From NCBI GenBank assembly GCA_965214435.1, contig OZ243960.1, positions 62,001 to 126,000 of the forward strand: a stretch of 64,000 nt of DNA, in the 5' to 3' direction. Under the pieces are notes generated by a model that was not told the origin of the DNA, searched no databases, and worked only from the letters and a program-made list of their open reading frames with translations. The position numbers and the translations under genes are program-made. This document shows, in pieces, positions 17,591-27,326 of this stretch (position 1 is the first letter of the stretch; each line of letters begins with the position of its first letter). This stretch comes from Rubrobacter_A sp965214435 (GTDB taxonomy: Bacteria; Actinomycetota; Rubrobacteria; Rubrobacterales; Rubrobacteraceae).

Positions 17591-18096
17591 ATGGATCGGG
17601 AAAGAGAAGGATACGCCGAGGACTTCGGGTTACTCTTCGAGGGCTTTGGCCTGCCGAGGATGGTCGGCCGCGTCCTCGGTGCTCTGCTGGTCTCCGAGGA
17701 GCCCGAGCTCTCCGCCGAGGCGCTGGCCGAGGCGCTGGACGCTAGCCGGGGATCTATTAGCTCTGCTACAAGGACGCTGGTCGGCCTCGGGCTCCTGCAG
17801 AGGGTGAGCCACCGGGGACAAAGGCGGGACTACTTCCGGCTAAAGGCCGGTGCCTGGGACGAGATGATGCGCCGGGAGCTGGAGTCGTTGAGGAGCTTCC
17901 GAAGGATGGCCGAGCGGGGCTTGAGCATCGTGGAGGGTAGTGGAGAAGGTTCCTCGGGTGCTACTGAGACGGCTTCCCGGAGCAGCTTGGAAGAGATGCG
18001 CGACTTCTACGCGTATTGGGAGAAAGAACTTCCGGCTGTATTGGAGCGGTGGGAAGAGAGCAAGAAGAGGCGTAAGAAGAAAGAAGAGGAGGTCTC

Positions 18097-18109
<13 letters not shown>
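17591..18109 (+). CDS. GbsR/MarR family transcriptional regulator
   Basis: This 172-residue winged-helix regulator opens DFGLLFEGFGLPRMVGRVLGALLVSE, typical of the GbsR group. The helix-turn-helix LSAEALAEALDASRGSISSATRTLVGLGLL is followed by the wing RGQRRDYFRL. The C-terminal half is a charged helical dimerisation region ending in KKRRKKKEEE. The ribosome site GGAGG lies upstream of ATG 17591. Its last 13 bases overlap the ATPase start at 18097, which implies translational coupling. It probably controls its own exporter operon; GbsR-like proteins often regulate such pumps. Confidence 0.87.
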
Positions 18110-19130
<1,021 letters not shown>

Positions 19131-19131
<1 letters not shown>

Positions 19132-20000
19132 TGAGCGCCGCGGGAACTCGGGAGACTCAGGCCCGGCCGCCGCAGACGGCGGAGAAGCCGGGTAGCGGAC
19201 GGAGCTTCGCCGTACTGCTCGGTCACGTCCTGCGGCTACAGGCCCGCAGCGCCGCTATCTGGGGCGTGGCGTTGGGAGCCTTTGGCGTGATGATGGTCGC
19301 CATCTTTCCCGGTATAGCCAGCGGTCCGGGTCTGCAACAGATGAGCGAGGCTCTGCCGCAAGGCATGATGCAGGCCGCGGGTGTTGAGGATATAGCCAGC
19401 CTGGGCACCATAGAAGGTTTTCTGGAAGCGGAGATCTTCGGTCTCGTGCTGCCGCTGGCCCTGCCGTTTTTCGCGATCCTCGCCGCCGCCGGGGCCATAG
19501 CCGGGGCCGAGGAGGCTCGCACTATAGACGTACTGATGGGAAACCCGCTCTCGCGCTGGCAGCTAGTAGTAGCCTACTTCATAGCCATAGCGGTCTCGCT
19601 GGCGGGAATACTCGCGATCTTCGGCCTCTTTCTGTGGGGCTCGGCCCGGTTTATAGACGCGGAGCTACCGCTCGGCACGGTCGCCGGGGGTGTCTTCGGG
19701 GCGTGGCCTCTGGCCCTCTTCTTCGGCGGGCTGGCGCTGCTCTTCTCGGCCATCTTCCACCGCAGGATGCTCGCGGTGGGCATCGCGGGGGCGGTGCTGG
19801 TGGCGATGTACTTCATGGACGTGCTGGGCAGTCTGGTCGAAGACGTAGAGTGGGTAAAGAACCTCTCGGCGATCTACTACTACGGCTCGCCGCTCACGGA
19901 AGGCATAGATTGGGCGAGCTTCGCCGGCCTGACCGGGGCGGCCCTGATACTCGCGGCCGTAGCGGTCTTCGCTTTCCGCCGCCGCGACATCTACACGTAG
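19131..20000 (+). CDS. ABC-2 permease, first of a tandem pair
   Basis: This 289-residue membrane protein has a 20-residue polar N-terminus followed by six hydrophobic helices. The segment AGAEEARTIDVLMGNPLSRWQ and the C-terminal end RRRDIYT are shared almost exactly with the next gene, so the two arose by duplication. The ATG overlaps the ATPase stop codon. It probably forms one half of a heterodimeric export channel with its neighbour. Confidence 0.88.
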
Positions 20001-20033
20001 ACCAATGGATACCTCAAGAAAGGCAAGAGCCTA

Positions 20034-20903
20034 ATGAGCGCTGGACAGATGCAATCGCAGAAAGGGACTACTTACCGCGAGGCCCGGAGCCCGAACGGCC
20101 TCACCAAGCTGTTGGCCGTGACCGGGCACACGATAAGCTCGCGGGCGCGGGGCGCGCTGATCTGGGGCGCGGCGCTCGGCGCTTTGGGAGCCCTGTTCGT
20201 GGCGATATATCCCTCCATCTCGGGCAGTAGCGCGGGCATGGAACAGATGGTAAGCAGCATGCCGGACGCCATGAAGGAGTTGATCGGCTTCGGGGCGGGG
20301 ACCTTCGGCTCCGTCGAAGGCTTTGTCGGCGGTGAGATGTTGAGCTTCCTGGTACCGCTGGCGCTCTCCTTTTTCCCGATACTCCTGGCCTCCTCGGCGC
20401 TGGCCGGCGCTGAGGAAGACGGCACCATAGACGTACTGATGGGCAATCCGCTCTCCCGCCCCCAGTTTGTGCTGGGCCGTTTTCTGGCCGCCGCCGTACT
20501 GCTCCTGGGCATCGTCACCCTCATGGGGGCCGCGACGTGGCTAACGGGAGTCATCGCGGACGTAGACCTCGGGCTCGGTTCCATGGCCGCCGCCTCTCTG
20601 ACCCTGTGGGCTTTGTGCATCTCCTTCGGCGGTCTCGCCCTCCTGCTGTCGGCGGTCCTGCACCGGCGCTTTCTGGCGCTCGCGATACCGGCGGCGCTAC
20701 TCATCCTGATGTACTTCGTGGATGGACTCGCCGGCTCGGTGGATTTCTTCGGTACTATCCAGCCGCTCTCAGCGTTCTACTACTACGGCTCGGCCATAGA
20801 GAACGGTATGGACTGGGGTAACTTCGGGGTGCTCACAGGGGCTACCGCGGTGCTAGTGGTACTGGCGGTACTCGTCTTCCGGCGGCGCGACATCTACACG
20901 TAG
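20034..20903 (+). CDS. ABC-2 permease, second of a tandem pair
   Basis: This 289-residue paralogue of the preceding permease has exactly the same length. It has the same helix layout, the matching AGAEEDGTIDVLMGNPLSRPQ segment, the same YYYGS loop near residue 255, and an identical RRRDIYT end. It is separated from its partner by 33 bases with a weak GAAAGG ribosome site. Identity across the pair is moderate, so the duplication is old and the two subunits have probably specialised. It is the last gene of the operon. Confidence 0.88.
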   Translation: MSAGQMQSQKGTTYREARSPNGLTKLLAVTGHTISSRARGALIWGAALGALGALFVAIYPSISGSSAGMEQMVSSMPDAMKELIGFGAGTFGSVEGFVGGEMLSFLVPLALSFFPILLASSALAGAEEDGTIDVLMGNPLSRPQFVLGRFLAAAVLLLGIVTLMGAATWLTGVIADVDLGLGSMAAASLTLWALCISFGGLALLLSAVLHRRFLALAIPAALLILMYFVDGLAGSVDFFGTIQPLSAFYYYGSAIENGMDWGNFGVLTGATAVLVVLAVLVFRRRDIYT

Positions 20904-21227
20904 AAAGCTAGAAAAGCTACCGGCCGGAAATTCCCGAGGGCCTGCCAGACCAACAGACATAACCCGAGTGGCCTGGGCTACTGCCCGATCTCCCCACACC
21001 GGTCGGGCAGAGCCTGTCTCAATTTCAGAGCCGTCGGCGGGAACCCTACCGTGTGGGTGTGAAAGATGACCTGATCGTCCGTTGACCTGTTCAATAATAT
21101 CTACGAGAAAGATACAGGACATGCTGGTAGAAACCTCCGAGAAGACGGGAAAGTCTACTAGAATACTGCGCGAAGATCATATGAAAGGCAAACCCTTGAA
21201 CGACGCCACATCGAAAAGGAGCACCAG
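20904..21227. other. Intergenic region upstream of heliorhodopsin
   Basis: No gene is supported here. It ends in AAAAGGAG just before the heliorhodopsin ATG. I could not identify a convincing promoter pair or terminator. A minus-strand frame (20853-21122) is probably a shadow. Confidence 0.45.
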
Positions 21228-22025
21228 ATGAGCACCGCCGATACCTCTGCAACTGGAAATTCCGCGACGGCGAGCGGGGTTACAGACAAGCGGCTGACCC
21301 GGCTGCGGATCTGGAACCTGGGCCTCACGGTCTTGCACGCCGCCCAGGCTGTGGTGATACTCATCCTAGCCACCGACTTCACCATCACCGTCACTTCCTC
21401 CTTCCCCGCCGGACCTCCCGGCACCCCACCACCGGCTCCCGACGCGTTGTTCGACGTGCGGATCGGGACCGCCATCGCCGTGTTTCTGGGCCTCGCCGCC
21501 CTCGACCACTTCCTTACCTCCACGGTGTTCCGCCGCCGCTATGAGGCGGACCTGCGAGACGGGATCAACCGCTTCCGCTGGCTCGAATATTCTTTAAGCT
21601 CGACACTGATGGTGCTGCTTATAAGCTTCTACGCCGGCATCACCGGGCTTGCCGCCGTTATCGGGATTGCCGGGGCCAACGTGGCGATGATCCTGTTCGG
21701 GTGGCTACAGGAGAAGGTGAACCCGGCCGGCCAAGACACCGTCACGATGGTACCGTTCTGGTTCGGCACCCTGGTCGGGCTGGCGCCGTGGGTAGCCATT
21801 ACCGTGAACCTCACCGGCGCGGAGACCGTCCCGGACTTTGTCTACGGAATCTTCTTCGCCCTGTTCGCCTTCTTTATCAGCTTCGCCGTCAACCAGTGGC
21901 TGCAGTACCGGCAGATCGGTCCCTGGCGCAGCTACGCCTTCGGCGAGACGGCCTACCTGGTCTTGAGCCTCGCCGCAAAGTCCGTGCTCGCCTGGCAGAT
22001 CTTCGCCGGCTCCCTCGCGGGCTGA
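21228..22025 (+). CDS. Heliorhodopsin
   Basis: This 265-residue seven-helix retinal protein belongs to the heliorhodopsin family, which sits in the membrane inverted relative to type-1 rhodopsins. The retinal Schiff-base lysine is Lys251 in SLAAKSVLAWQIFAG. The counterion is Glu120 in RWLEYSLSS, and the conserved histidines are His37 (VLHAAQ) and His94 (LDHFLTS). PFWFGTLVGLAPW and NQWLQYRQIGPW are also diagnostic. It starts at ATG 21228 behind AAAAGGAG. Function in this group is unsettled: they are generally poor pumps with slow photocycles, suggesting sensing or enzyme regulation. No retinal or carotenoid synthesis gene is nearby. The next gene, 150 bases downstream, encodes a STAS-domain protein. 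Confidence 0.93.
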   Translation: MSTADTSATGNSATASGVTDKRLTRLRIWNLGLTVLHAAQAVVILILATDFTITVTSSFPAGPPGTPPPAPDALFDVRIGTAIAVFLGLAALDHFLTSTVFRRRYEADLRDGINRFRWLEYSLSSTLMVLLISFYAGITGLAAVIGIAGANVAMILFGWLQEKVNPAGQDTVTMVPFWFGTLVGLAPWVAITVNLTGAETVPDFVYGIFFALFAFFISFAVNQWLQYRQIGPWRSYAFGETAYLVLSLAAKSVLAWQIFAGSLAG

Positions 22026-22175
22026 GTACCCAGCCACGCATCGATACGAGCGGCTCGGCGCACATACGCAGTATGGAGACCGTAGAGAAAGAACTTCGGG
22101 GATGACCTACAGCTCTACTATAACCGGCAAGAACGTTTGAGTAAGGAGTCAACCCGAAGGTAAGGAGGTATAGCG

Positions 22176-22532
22176 TTGCTAACCACAAACCAGGTACCGG
22201 AGACGAACATCATCGAGATGAAGGTCGACGGGGAAGTAGAGACAAAAGATATAGAGGCCGCGCGTTCGGAGATATCCTCGGTGCTCGAAGATAACGGCAG
22301 GCTAAGGGTGCTCGTCGTGTACGAGAACCTCGGGAGCATGGGTCCGAAGGCGATCTGGGAAGACGCGGGGCTTGAGAAGAGCATCCTGGACAACGCCGAG
22401 CGGCTGGCGGTGGTGAGTGAGAAGCAGTGGATTGAGAGTCTCGCTGAGAATATGGGCTCGTCCACGAACATAGAGATAGAGACCTTCGAGCCCGGCCAGC
22501 GGGAGGAAGCCCTGCGGTGGCTACAGGCGTAG
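22176..22532 (+). CDS. STAS/SpoIIAA-like domain protein
   Basis: This 118-residue single-domain protein matches the SpoIIAA-like (STAS/SEC14-related) group. It has an alternating strand-helix pattern, with NIIEMKVDGEVETKDIEAA at the start and RLRVLVVYENLGSM in the middle. It starts at TTG 22176 behind AAGGAGG. It lacks the usual phosphorylatable serine context of anti-sigma antagonists, so a lipid- or protein-binding role is as likely as partner switching. It is on the same strand as heliorhodopsin, 150 bases away, and could be co-expressed. Confidence 0.75.
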   Translation: MLTTNQVPETNIIEMKVDGEVETKDIEAARSEISSVLEDNGRLRVLVVYENLGSMGPKAIWEDAGLEKSILDNAERLAVVSEKQWIESLAENMGSSTNIEIETFEPGQREEALRWLQA

Positions 22533-22639
22533 TGCCGAAATACCGCTTGAAAATTATCTTCGAGGTCTAACTTCTCGACAGGAAAGGGGTGCCGCGGGAG
22601 GCTACCGTAGTCTAGGCTCAGTGTGGCGGGTAAGGGCGC

Positions 22640-23117
22640 TGGACATTGGCGGCGGAGATGGTGGCGGCCAAGGGCGCACCGTTTCTGTCTACTAAAGCGG
22701 TACTTGGTACCTGCCCTGCCACGGTCTATAGGGTTAGGACCAGTTTGCTCACCCCCTTTTGGCCGGGACACTCGCTGAGTCCAGGGACCAGTCGATGCGA
22801 TGAGCACGCCCTAACTCGTCGCATAGAACTCTCAACAGTTGTTGCCAGACGCCAGCCTTTTGCCATTCCCGCAGCCGACGCCAGCAGGTCACCCTGCTAC
22901 AGCCGAACTCTCTCGGGAGCGTACCCCACGGCATGTCCGTCTTGAGCACGTAGATGATGCCGCAGAATGCCGCCCGATCCGGGGCGCGTGGCCTGCCCCC
23001 TTTTGGCTCGGACACCTCCTGCGGTAATAAAGGCTCTACGATCTTCCACAGCTCGTCGGTGACCAGCTTTTCGGCCATACCTGATGCGCTCAGAGCTTCT
23101 CCTCCAGCTTTTCTCAT
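22640..23117 (-). mobile_element. Remnant of an IS5-family transposase gene
   Basis: The minus strand encodes an IS5-type N-terminus from ATG 23078 (LVTDELWKIVEPLLPQ), then GGRPRAPDRAAFCGIIYVL, GCSRVTCWRRLREWQ and RIDWSLDSASVPAKRG. Frame is lost at 22749-22760 (an extra base after AAAAGGGGG) and resumes as GEQTGPNPIDRGRAGTKYR. It is lost again near 22691-22700 and resumes as VDRNGAPLAATISAANV. Similarity ends near 22640, so the DDE catalytic half is missing. I found no terminal inverted repeats or target duplication. It is inactive. A programmed frameshift is unlikely because two shifts and a truncation are needed. Confidence 0.85.
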
Positions 23118-23521
23118 TGCGCCACTTGTATCGAGGGTTCACTGCTAGCTTGAGGTCCGAATTCCGGCTCGAATCCTCTCTCTTTGCAAGCCTCTTGAGG
23201 CTTGTGGACGGCGATGGCCCTGGGTGAAACCTCCCGCCACTCTACCTCGAAGTTGTTGAAGAAGTGGAAGATGACCATGCCCGTGGTGCAGTTGATCTCT
23301 GGAGTCAACACATACCCGGAGCCGTAGATGCCATCTGCAGTCTGGTAGCCAGTGTCAAAGTCTGTAGGCTCTCCAGTATAGTCGGTGTAGGGTGGCTCGT
23401 AGCCACCTTCGGTTCGGTCGAAGTTTTGGAGGTCGATAGAGAGCCCTATAAACAGCAGCGTTACCAGAATAAACCCCAGCGTTGCGAAGGTGTAGATGAA
23501 GATATTGCGTAACTTTTTCAA
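23114..23521 (-). CDS. Membrane-anchored hypothetical protein
   Basis: This 135-residue protein has an N-terminal membrane anchor or uncleaved signal (residues 5-28, FIYTFATLGFILVTLLFIGL). An acidic, Tyr- and Gly-rich extracytoplasmic part follows (GGYEPPYTDYTGEPTDFDTG). It starts at TTG 23521 with AAAGGAG seven bases upstream. Its base composition is lower in GC than the neighbours and it abuts the IS5 remnant, so it may have been acquired horizontally. I do not recognise a family. Confidence 0.65.
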   Translation of the reverse strand: MKKLRNIFIYTFATLGFILVTLLFIGLSIDLQNFDRTEGGYEPPYTDYTGEPTDFDTGYQTADGIYGSGYVLTPEINCTTGMVIFHFFNNFEVEWREVSPRAIAVHKPQEACKERGFEPEFGPQASSEPSIQVAQ

Positions 23522-23580
23522 GGCTTCGCTCCTTTACAAGAGATCGGTAAGTAATGACTTACCAATCTGTAGTGTCTTCA

Positions 23581-24543
23581 TCAGGCTGCGCTCCTTTGCA
23601 TCCGGCCTCGAAACCAGGCGACGGTGCGGGCTATCGCCTCTTCGTGCGGCGTCGGCTCGAAGGGGCCGAAGGTTTTCTGGAACTTGGAGACGTCGGAGAA
23701 AAAGGGTTGGGCGTGCTGGTACCAGATCTCCGGAAACTCCCGCAGCGGAGATATGAAGGCCCCGGCGAAGCGGGCCGTGGTTTTAGAGAGCACCGCCGTC
23801 TTTACAGGAATCCCGGTCTTAGCAAAGACCATCTCCGTGAAGCGCTGTCCTGTTATGGGTTCGGCGGCCGGCAGGTGCCAGGCTTCTCCGTCTGCTTCAT
23901 CTCTCTCGCCCAGAGTAACCAGTGCCCGGGCCACGTCGGGCAGATAGTTGAACTGGTGCGGCACGTCTAGCGAAGCGAGCCAGCGCACCATTTTGCCCGT
24001 GACCGCTGCACCGAACAGGTTATCTCCTGCAATAGACCCAATCCCGCGCGGGCCGTAGTAGTCGGAGGCCCGGCCCATCGTGGCGCGGACCTTACCAGAG
24101 CGGTGTGCTTCTAGAAGCTTCTCGGCCATTAGGATGCGTGTCTTGCCTTTGCGGCTTGTCGCTTTCTGAGGCGTATCTTCGGTCATCGGTTGCGGACTTG
24201 GGCCGTACATGTAAAGGTTGTCGGCGAAGACCAGCTTCGCCCCGGCAGCCGCCGCGCCTTCGATGATGGCGTCGGTCATGGGTGGGAACTCTTGAGTCCA
24301 CCGCGTGTAAGCCGGCTGGGCAGCGTGGTAGACGGTCACGGCTCCGGCACAGGCGGCCTTCGCGCCCTCTACGGTTGAGACGTCGGCCCGGAAGGCCTCC
24401 ACGTTTCCTACGCTGTCGGAAACTTTTCCGCCCCGGCTCACGGCCCGGACCCAGTGGCCGCGTCTCGTGAGCTCCTCGACCAACGCCGAGCCGATGCCGC
24501 CGGTAGCTCCCAGCACCACGTGCAGTTCATCTTTAGTGTTCAT
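23581..24543 (-). CDS. NAD(P)-dependent epimerase/reductase (extended SDR)
   Basis: This 320-residue Rossmann protein has the nucleotide motif VVLGATGGIGSALVEEL (10-26). An atypical extended-SDR core follows, with NLYMYGPSPQPMTEDTP and RASDYYGPRG in place of the classical YxxxK region. The domain is of the NAD-dependent epimerase/dehydratase type. It is the third gene of the DUF4386-cupin-SDR operon, 35 bases after the cupin stop. The substrate is unknown. Such proteins next to MerR regulators are often part of stress or detoxification operons. Confidence 0.82.
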   Translation of the reverse strand: MNTKDELHVVLGATGGIGSALVEELTRRGHWVRAVSRGGKVSDSVGNVEAFRADVSTVEGAKAACAGAVTVYHAAQPAYTRWTQEFPPMTDAIIEGAAAAGAKLVFADNLYMYGPSPQPMTEDTPQKATSRKGKTRILMAEKLLEAHRSGKVRATMGRASDYYGPRGIGSIAGDNLFGAAVTGKMVRWLASLDVPHQFNYLPDVARALVTLGERDEADGEAWHLPAAEPITGQRFTEMVFAKTGIPVKTAVLSKTTARFAGAFISPLREFPEIWYQHAQPFFSDVSKFQKTFGPFEPTPHEEAIARTVAWFRGRMQRSAA

Positions 24544-24578
24544 GCTTGGTCCCTTTCTGTTTTCCGCGCTTTCTTTGT

Positions 24579-25127
24579 TCAGTCGTTGCTGTACTCGGAA
24601 TAGCTGACCCGGTTGCCGAAGGGGCGGCCCAGCAGCGCCAAAGCTGCAAAGAGCGCTTTCTGGAGCAGTACCGGCGGGCCGGCGACCCAGAACTCGTGCT
24701 CCAGAGCCAGGGGCGCCATCCGGAGCGCGGCGGCTGGCTTGCCGGGGGCGAGCTTGCCGGCGCGCTGCAACCCGAAGACCGTCTCGAAAAAGTGCTCGGT
24801 GTTTAGGGCGGGCCGGAGCTCAACTCGGTGGTGCAGCTCCTCGTCGCCCTCCGAAGCGTTCCAGAACGTGTGCGGCGTGCCGGGTGGAACCGAGATCTCC
24901 TCTCCTGGTTCCAGGACACGCTCCACTCCGGCAGTCCTCATGCCCATTTTGCCGGAGAGGACTACGAAACGCTCCTCCTGGCGGACGTGGATGTGGGCTG
25001 GGATCGGGGCGTGGTCTTTCTGGACGAACTGCTCGAACCGGAGAAGCTCACCACTCGTGTCGGCGGCCGTCTTCTCGAAGATGAGCCGGGTGTCGGGACT
25101 CTGGATCTCCTTGCCGGAGTAGGCCAT
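24579..25127 (-). CDS. Cupin-domain protein
   Basis: This 182-residue protein has a single cupin barrel. Its first motif is HAPIPAHIHVRQEERFVVLSG (about 39-59), with the metal ligands as HIH and E. The second is VPPGTPHTFWNASEGDEELHH. The ATG at 25127 follows AAGGGGG; the open frame upstream to 25370 overlaps the DUF4386 gene and is not protein-like. The C-terminal 60 residues are hydrophobic and may form a helix pair. It begins 11 bases after the upstream stop, so it is translationally linked to it. Enzymatic function is unknown. Confidence 0.82.
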   Translation of the reverse strand: MAYSGKEIQSPDTRLIFEKTAADTSGELLRFEQFVQKDHAPIPAHIHVRQEERFVVLSGKMGMRTAGVERVLEPGEEISVPPGTPHTFWNASEGDEELHHRVELRPALNTEHFFETVFGLQRAGKLAPGKPAAALRMAPLALEHEFWVAGPPVLLQKALFAALALLGRPFGNRVSYSEYSND

Positions 25128-25138
25128 CTTCGGCCCCC

Positions 25139-25903
25139 TTACGCCACCCGCCGGGAGGACCGGCGGGAGAAGATCAGAACTCCAGCGAGCGCCAGCATCC
25201 AGGCCAGAAACGAGAGAACCCCGACCGTCGCAAAGAGCGTTCCGACGTCGATACCCACCACCGAAAGCACACCCGGCAGCAGAAGAGCGGCGACGATCAG
25301 GCCCAAAATCCCGAGCCACTTCGGGAACCGCGCCGAGCGCAGAATTGCCACCGAGACCAGCCCGACCCACAGGGCGCCCGTGAGGCTTACGCCGAGAAGC
25401 TCCCCGACGCCGCCGGCGTACTCGTTAAAGGCGACGTAGGCCACCTCGACGGCCTCGCGCGTGGCGGCGCCGGAGTTCGGGTTTAGGTAGATCTCCGCCA
25501 GAAACGGCATCAAAAACAACCAGCGCACGATGCCGAGAGCCCGGGCCAGGGCGCTGACCACCCCGACCGCCGCCGCGACCGCCAAAAGCGGCGAAGAGGA
25601 ATCACGCTCCTTCAACACGTAGTAGAGCAGTATCGAGAGCGGCAGGATCAGCAGCGAGTAGGCCAAATAAGCCCCGTAGCCGACCACGACCGCCCCGCGC
25701 TGCTCGACCATGAGGGGCAGGTTGACGCTGGCGGGCTCGTCCAAAGAAGCCGGCCAGCTTATCGAGGAGCTCAGCACGAGAAACGTCGGCACCATAAGCA
25801 CGGGCTCCAAGATCAGGAGCACCCCGGTCCAGCGCCGTAGCCCGTCTCGACCCACCCCCTCGCGCTCCTCCACGAGCGCTCTGTCCGCCGAAGTTGCGGT
25901 CAT
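25139..25903 (-). CDS. DUF4386-family membrane protein
   Basis: This 254-residue integral membrane protein has about six hydrophobic helices, with the pattern of DUF4386 proteins (RWTGVLLILEPVLMVPTFLVL near the start, ARALGIVRWLFLMPFLA in the middle, FPKWLGILGLIVAALLL near the end). I place the start at ATG 25903 behind GGAGGAAGAGG rather than at 25984, where the frame runs through the operator. It is the first gene of an operon whose promoter has a MerR-type palindrome. Function is unknown. Confidence 0.82.
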   Translation of the reverse strand: MTATSADRALVEEREGVGRDGLRRWTGVLLILEPVLMVPTFLVLSSSISWPASLDEPASVNLPLMVEQRGAVVVGYGAYLAYSLLILPLSILLYYVLKERDSSSPLLAVAAAVGVVSALARALGIVRWLFLMPFLAEIYLNPNSGAATREAVEVAYVAFNEYAGGVGELLGVSLTGALWVGLVSVAILRSARFPKWLGILGLIVAALLLPGVLSVVGIDVGTLFATVGVLSFLAWMLALAGVLIFSRRSSRRVA

Positions 25904-25953
25904 CCTCTTCCTCCTTCCGCGGCCTCTAGCCGCTTCGTTAGCCTGTACGAAAG

Positions 25954-25984
25954 AGGATCGACCCTCACACAGTGTGAGGGTCAA
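25954..25984 (-). promoter_or_regulatory. MerR-type promoter/operator with a 19-bp spacer
   Basis: Bases 25960-25982 form a perfect inverted repeat of two 11-base arms, GACCCTCACAC and GTGTGAGGGTC, around a single A. On the minus strand TTGACC (25984-25979) and GATCCT (25959-25954) flank it with a 19-base spacer. Overlong 19-20 bp spacers with a central dyad are the hallmark of MerR-family activated promoters. The MerR-type gene immediately upstream (26066-26959) is the obvious regulator. Confidence 0.85.
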
Positions 25985-26065
25985 GAGGAAAAGAGGAAAT
26001 TTTTCAGAAAAGTTTTTGTGGAGCTCTTCGAGCGGACTTCTGTAGCGCTTTATAGCTGGCCTTTT

Positions 26066-26959
26066 CTATGTTCCGGCAGAGGCTGTTTTGACGACGGGTA
26101 GCTGCATCTCGACCGTGACGGATTCGAGACCGTGGGGTTTTTCGGCCTCGCTGTTCTCGTTCCAGAAAAGGTGGATCTCCCGGACCGGACCGGACACCGA
26201 GTACCCATACTCGCCGATCCAGACAAAAAGCGCCTTGACAGCCTCCGTTACTTCCCGCAGCGGACCCTGGTGTACGACGCTGGCTACCTCCGGGGCAGCG
26301 GGCAGCCCCCGAATCACCGCTTTAGTCCCTAGAAGCTCCGGCGGCCCGCCGTTCATAGCTCCGTCGTCCACAGCCACGGCCACTTCCATGTCTATATCTT
26401 TCTCCACGAACTCGGTGAGATGGTAGATCGCCATCTCCGGCCCGGGCTCTCCATGGCCCGACCTCTCAAGCCAGCCGTGGAGCCCCTCATAAAGCGTGCA
26501 ACGGTAGAGGGGCATGTCTTCGATAGAGGGCACGGTTACCCGCGCGGCGGCGACCGTCAGGGGGGACAACTCCTTGAGGACCACCTCGTAGGGGGAGGGC
26601 TCGTCTTCGCGCTCTATCTGCTTTAGGCGGGCTTCGACGCGGGCCAACCGCTCGCGGCCCTCGCGCAGCTCTTGCTCCAGGTCTGCCCGGCGCATCGTTA
26701 ACATACCGCGCAACTCGGCGGCGGACGGCAGCGGGTCTTCATCCCCTTCGTCTAGAAGAAGCCGGACTTGCTCCAGCGAGAGCCCCAGGTCCTTTAGCGC
26801 CAGGATGCGGTTGAGCCGTGGCAACTGCTCGACAGCGTAGAAGCGGTAGCCGGAGAGATGGTCCACCTCCGCCGGCTTTAAAAGCCCCGTCGCGTCGTAG
26901 TGCCGGAGCATCCGCACCGACACCTGCCCCAACTGAGAAAACTCGCCTATCTTGAGCAT
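26066..26959 (-). CDS. MerR family regulator with GyrI-like effector domain
   Basis: The N-terminal 70 residues are a MerR winged helix (LKIGEFSQLGQVSVRMLRHY, SGYRFYAVEQLPRL). A long coiled-coil dimerisation helix follows (about 85-125), then a C-terminal GyrI/BmrR-like ligand-binding domain (about 130-298) with YHLTEFVEKDIDMEVAVAV. BmrR-like proteins bind hydrophobic cationic compounds and untwist long-spacer promoters. ATG 26959 has GAGGG upstream; GTG 26965 is an alternative. Its stop lies about 80 bases before the operator it is predicted to act on. Confidence 0.88.
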   Translation of the reverse strand: MLKIGEFSQLGQVSVRMLRHYDATGLLKPAEVDHLSGYRFYAVEQLPRLNRILALKDLGLSLEQVRLLLDEGDEDPLPSAAELRGMLTMRRADLEQELREGRERLARVEARLKQIEREDEPSPYEVVLKELSPLTVAAARVTVPSIEDMPLYRCTLYEGLHGWLERSGHGEPGPEMAIYHLTEFVEKDIDMEVAVAVDDGAMNGGPPELLGTKAVIRGLPAAPEVASVVHQGPLREVTEAVKALFVWIGEYGYSVSGPVREIHLFWNENSEAEKPHGLESVTVEMQLPVVKTASAGT

Positions 26960-26965
26960 GCTCAC

Positions 26966-27326
26966 CCTCGCTCGTTCGATACTTGAACTACCAATTCAAC
27001 CTTACAAAAGAATGCACCCGGTTCGAGTACACTGTAGCTTAAAGCCAGAGCCGACCCAAGAAATTAGCTTACTAAGGTTTCCTCCGACGTTTTGAAATGC
27101 GCTCTCAGTAGAATGTCCGCCGGGTCCAACCGCTACTCTAAGCTTTCTTTGTCCACGCCGGGGCCACCTGCACAGTACCCTGGCATCTGCGTCAGGTAAC
27201 CGGACACCTGAGAGGAGTTTTTACTATACTTAGTAGCATTATTAATGATAAGAAAAAAATGTTTTGTATCGACTCCGGAGCGCCGCGGATGTACCTTGCT
27301 GCCGGCAGAGCTAGTGTAAGGTTCTG
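26966..27326. other. Intergenic region, AT-rich in part
   Basis: This separates the divergent MerR and AI-2E-exporter genes. It includes an AT-rich stretch (27215-27262) that probably carries the promoter of the downstream plus-strand gene, but I could not assign clear -35/-10 boxes. An inverted repeat TTGAA-N7-TTCAA lies near 26988-27004. No gene is supported. Confidence 0.45.

Noticed and set aside
20853..21122. Minus-strand 89-residue frame before heliorhodopsin.
   Set aside because: It overlaps the end of the permease gene, has no ribosome site, and its composition is not protein-like.
22749..22760. Programmed frameshift in the IS5 transposase at AAAAGGGGG.
   Set aside because: The shift needed is +1, a second shift follows 60 bases later, and the catalytic half is missing. 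Decay is simpler.
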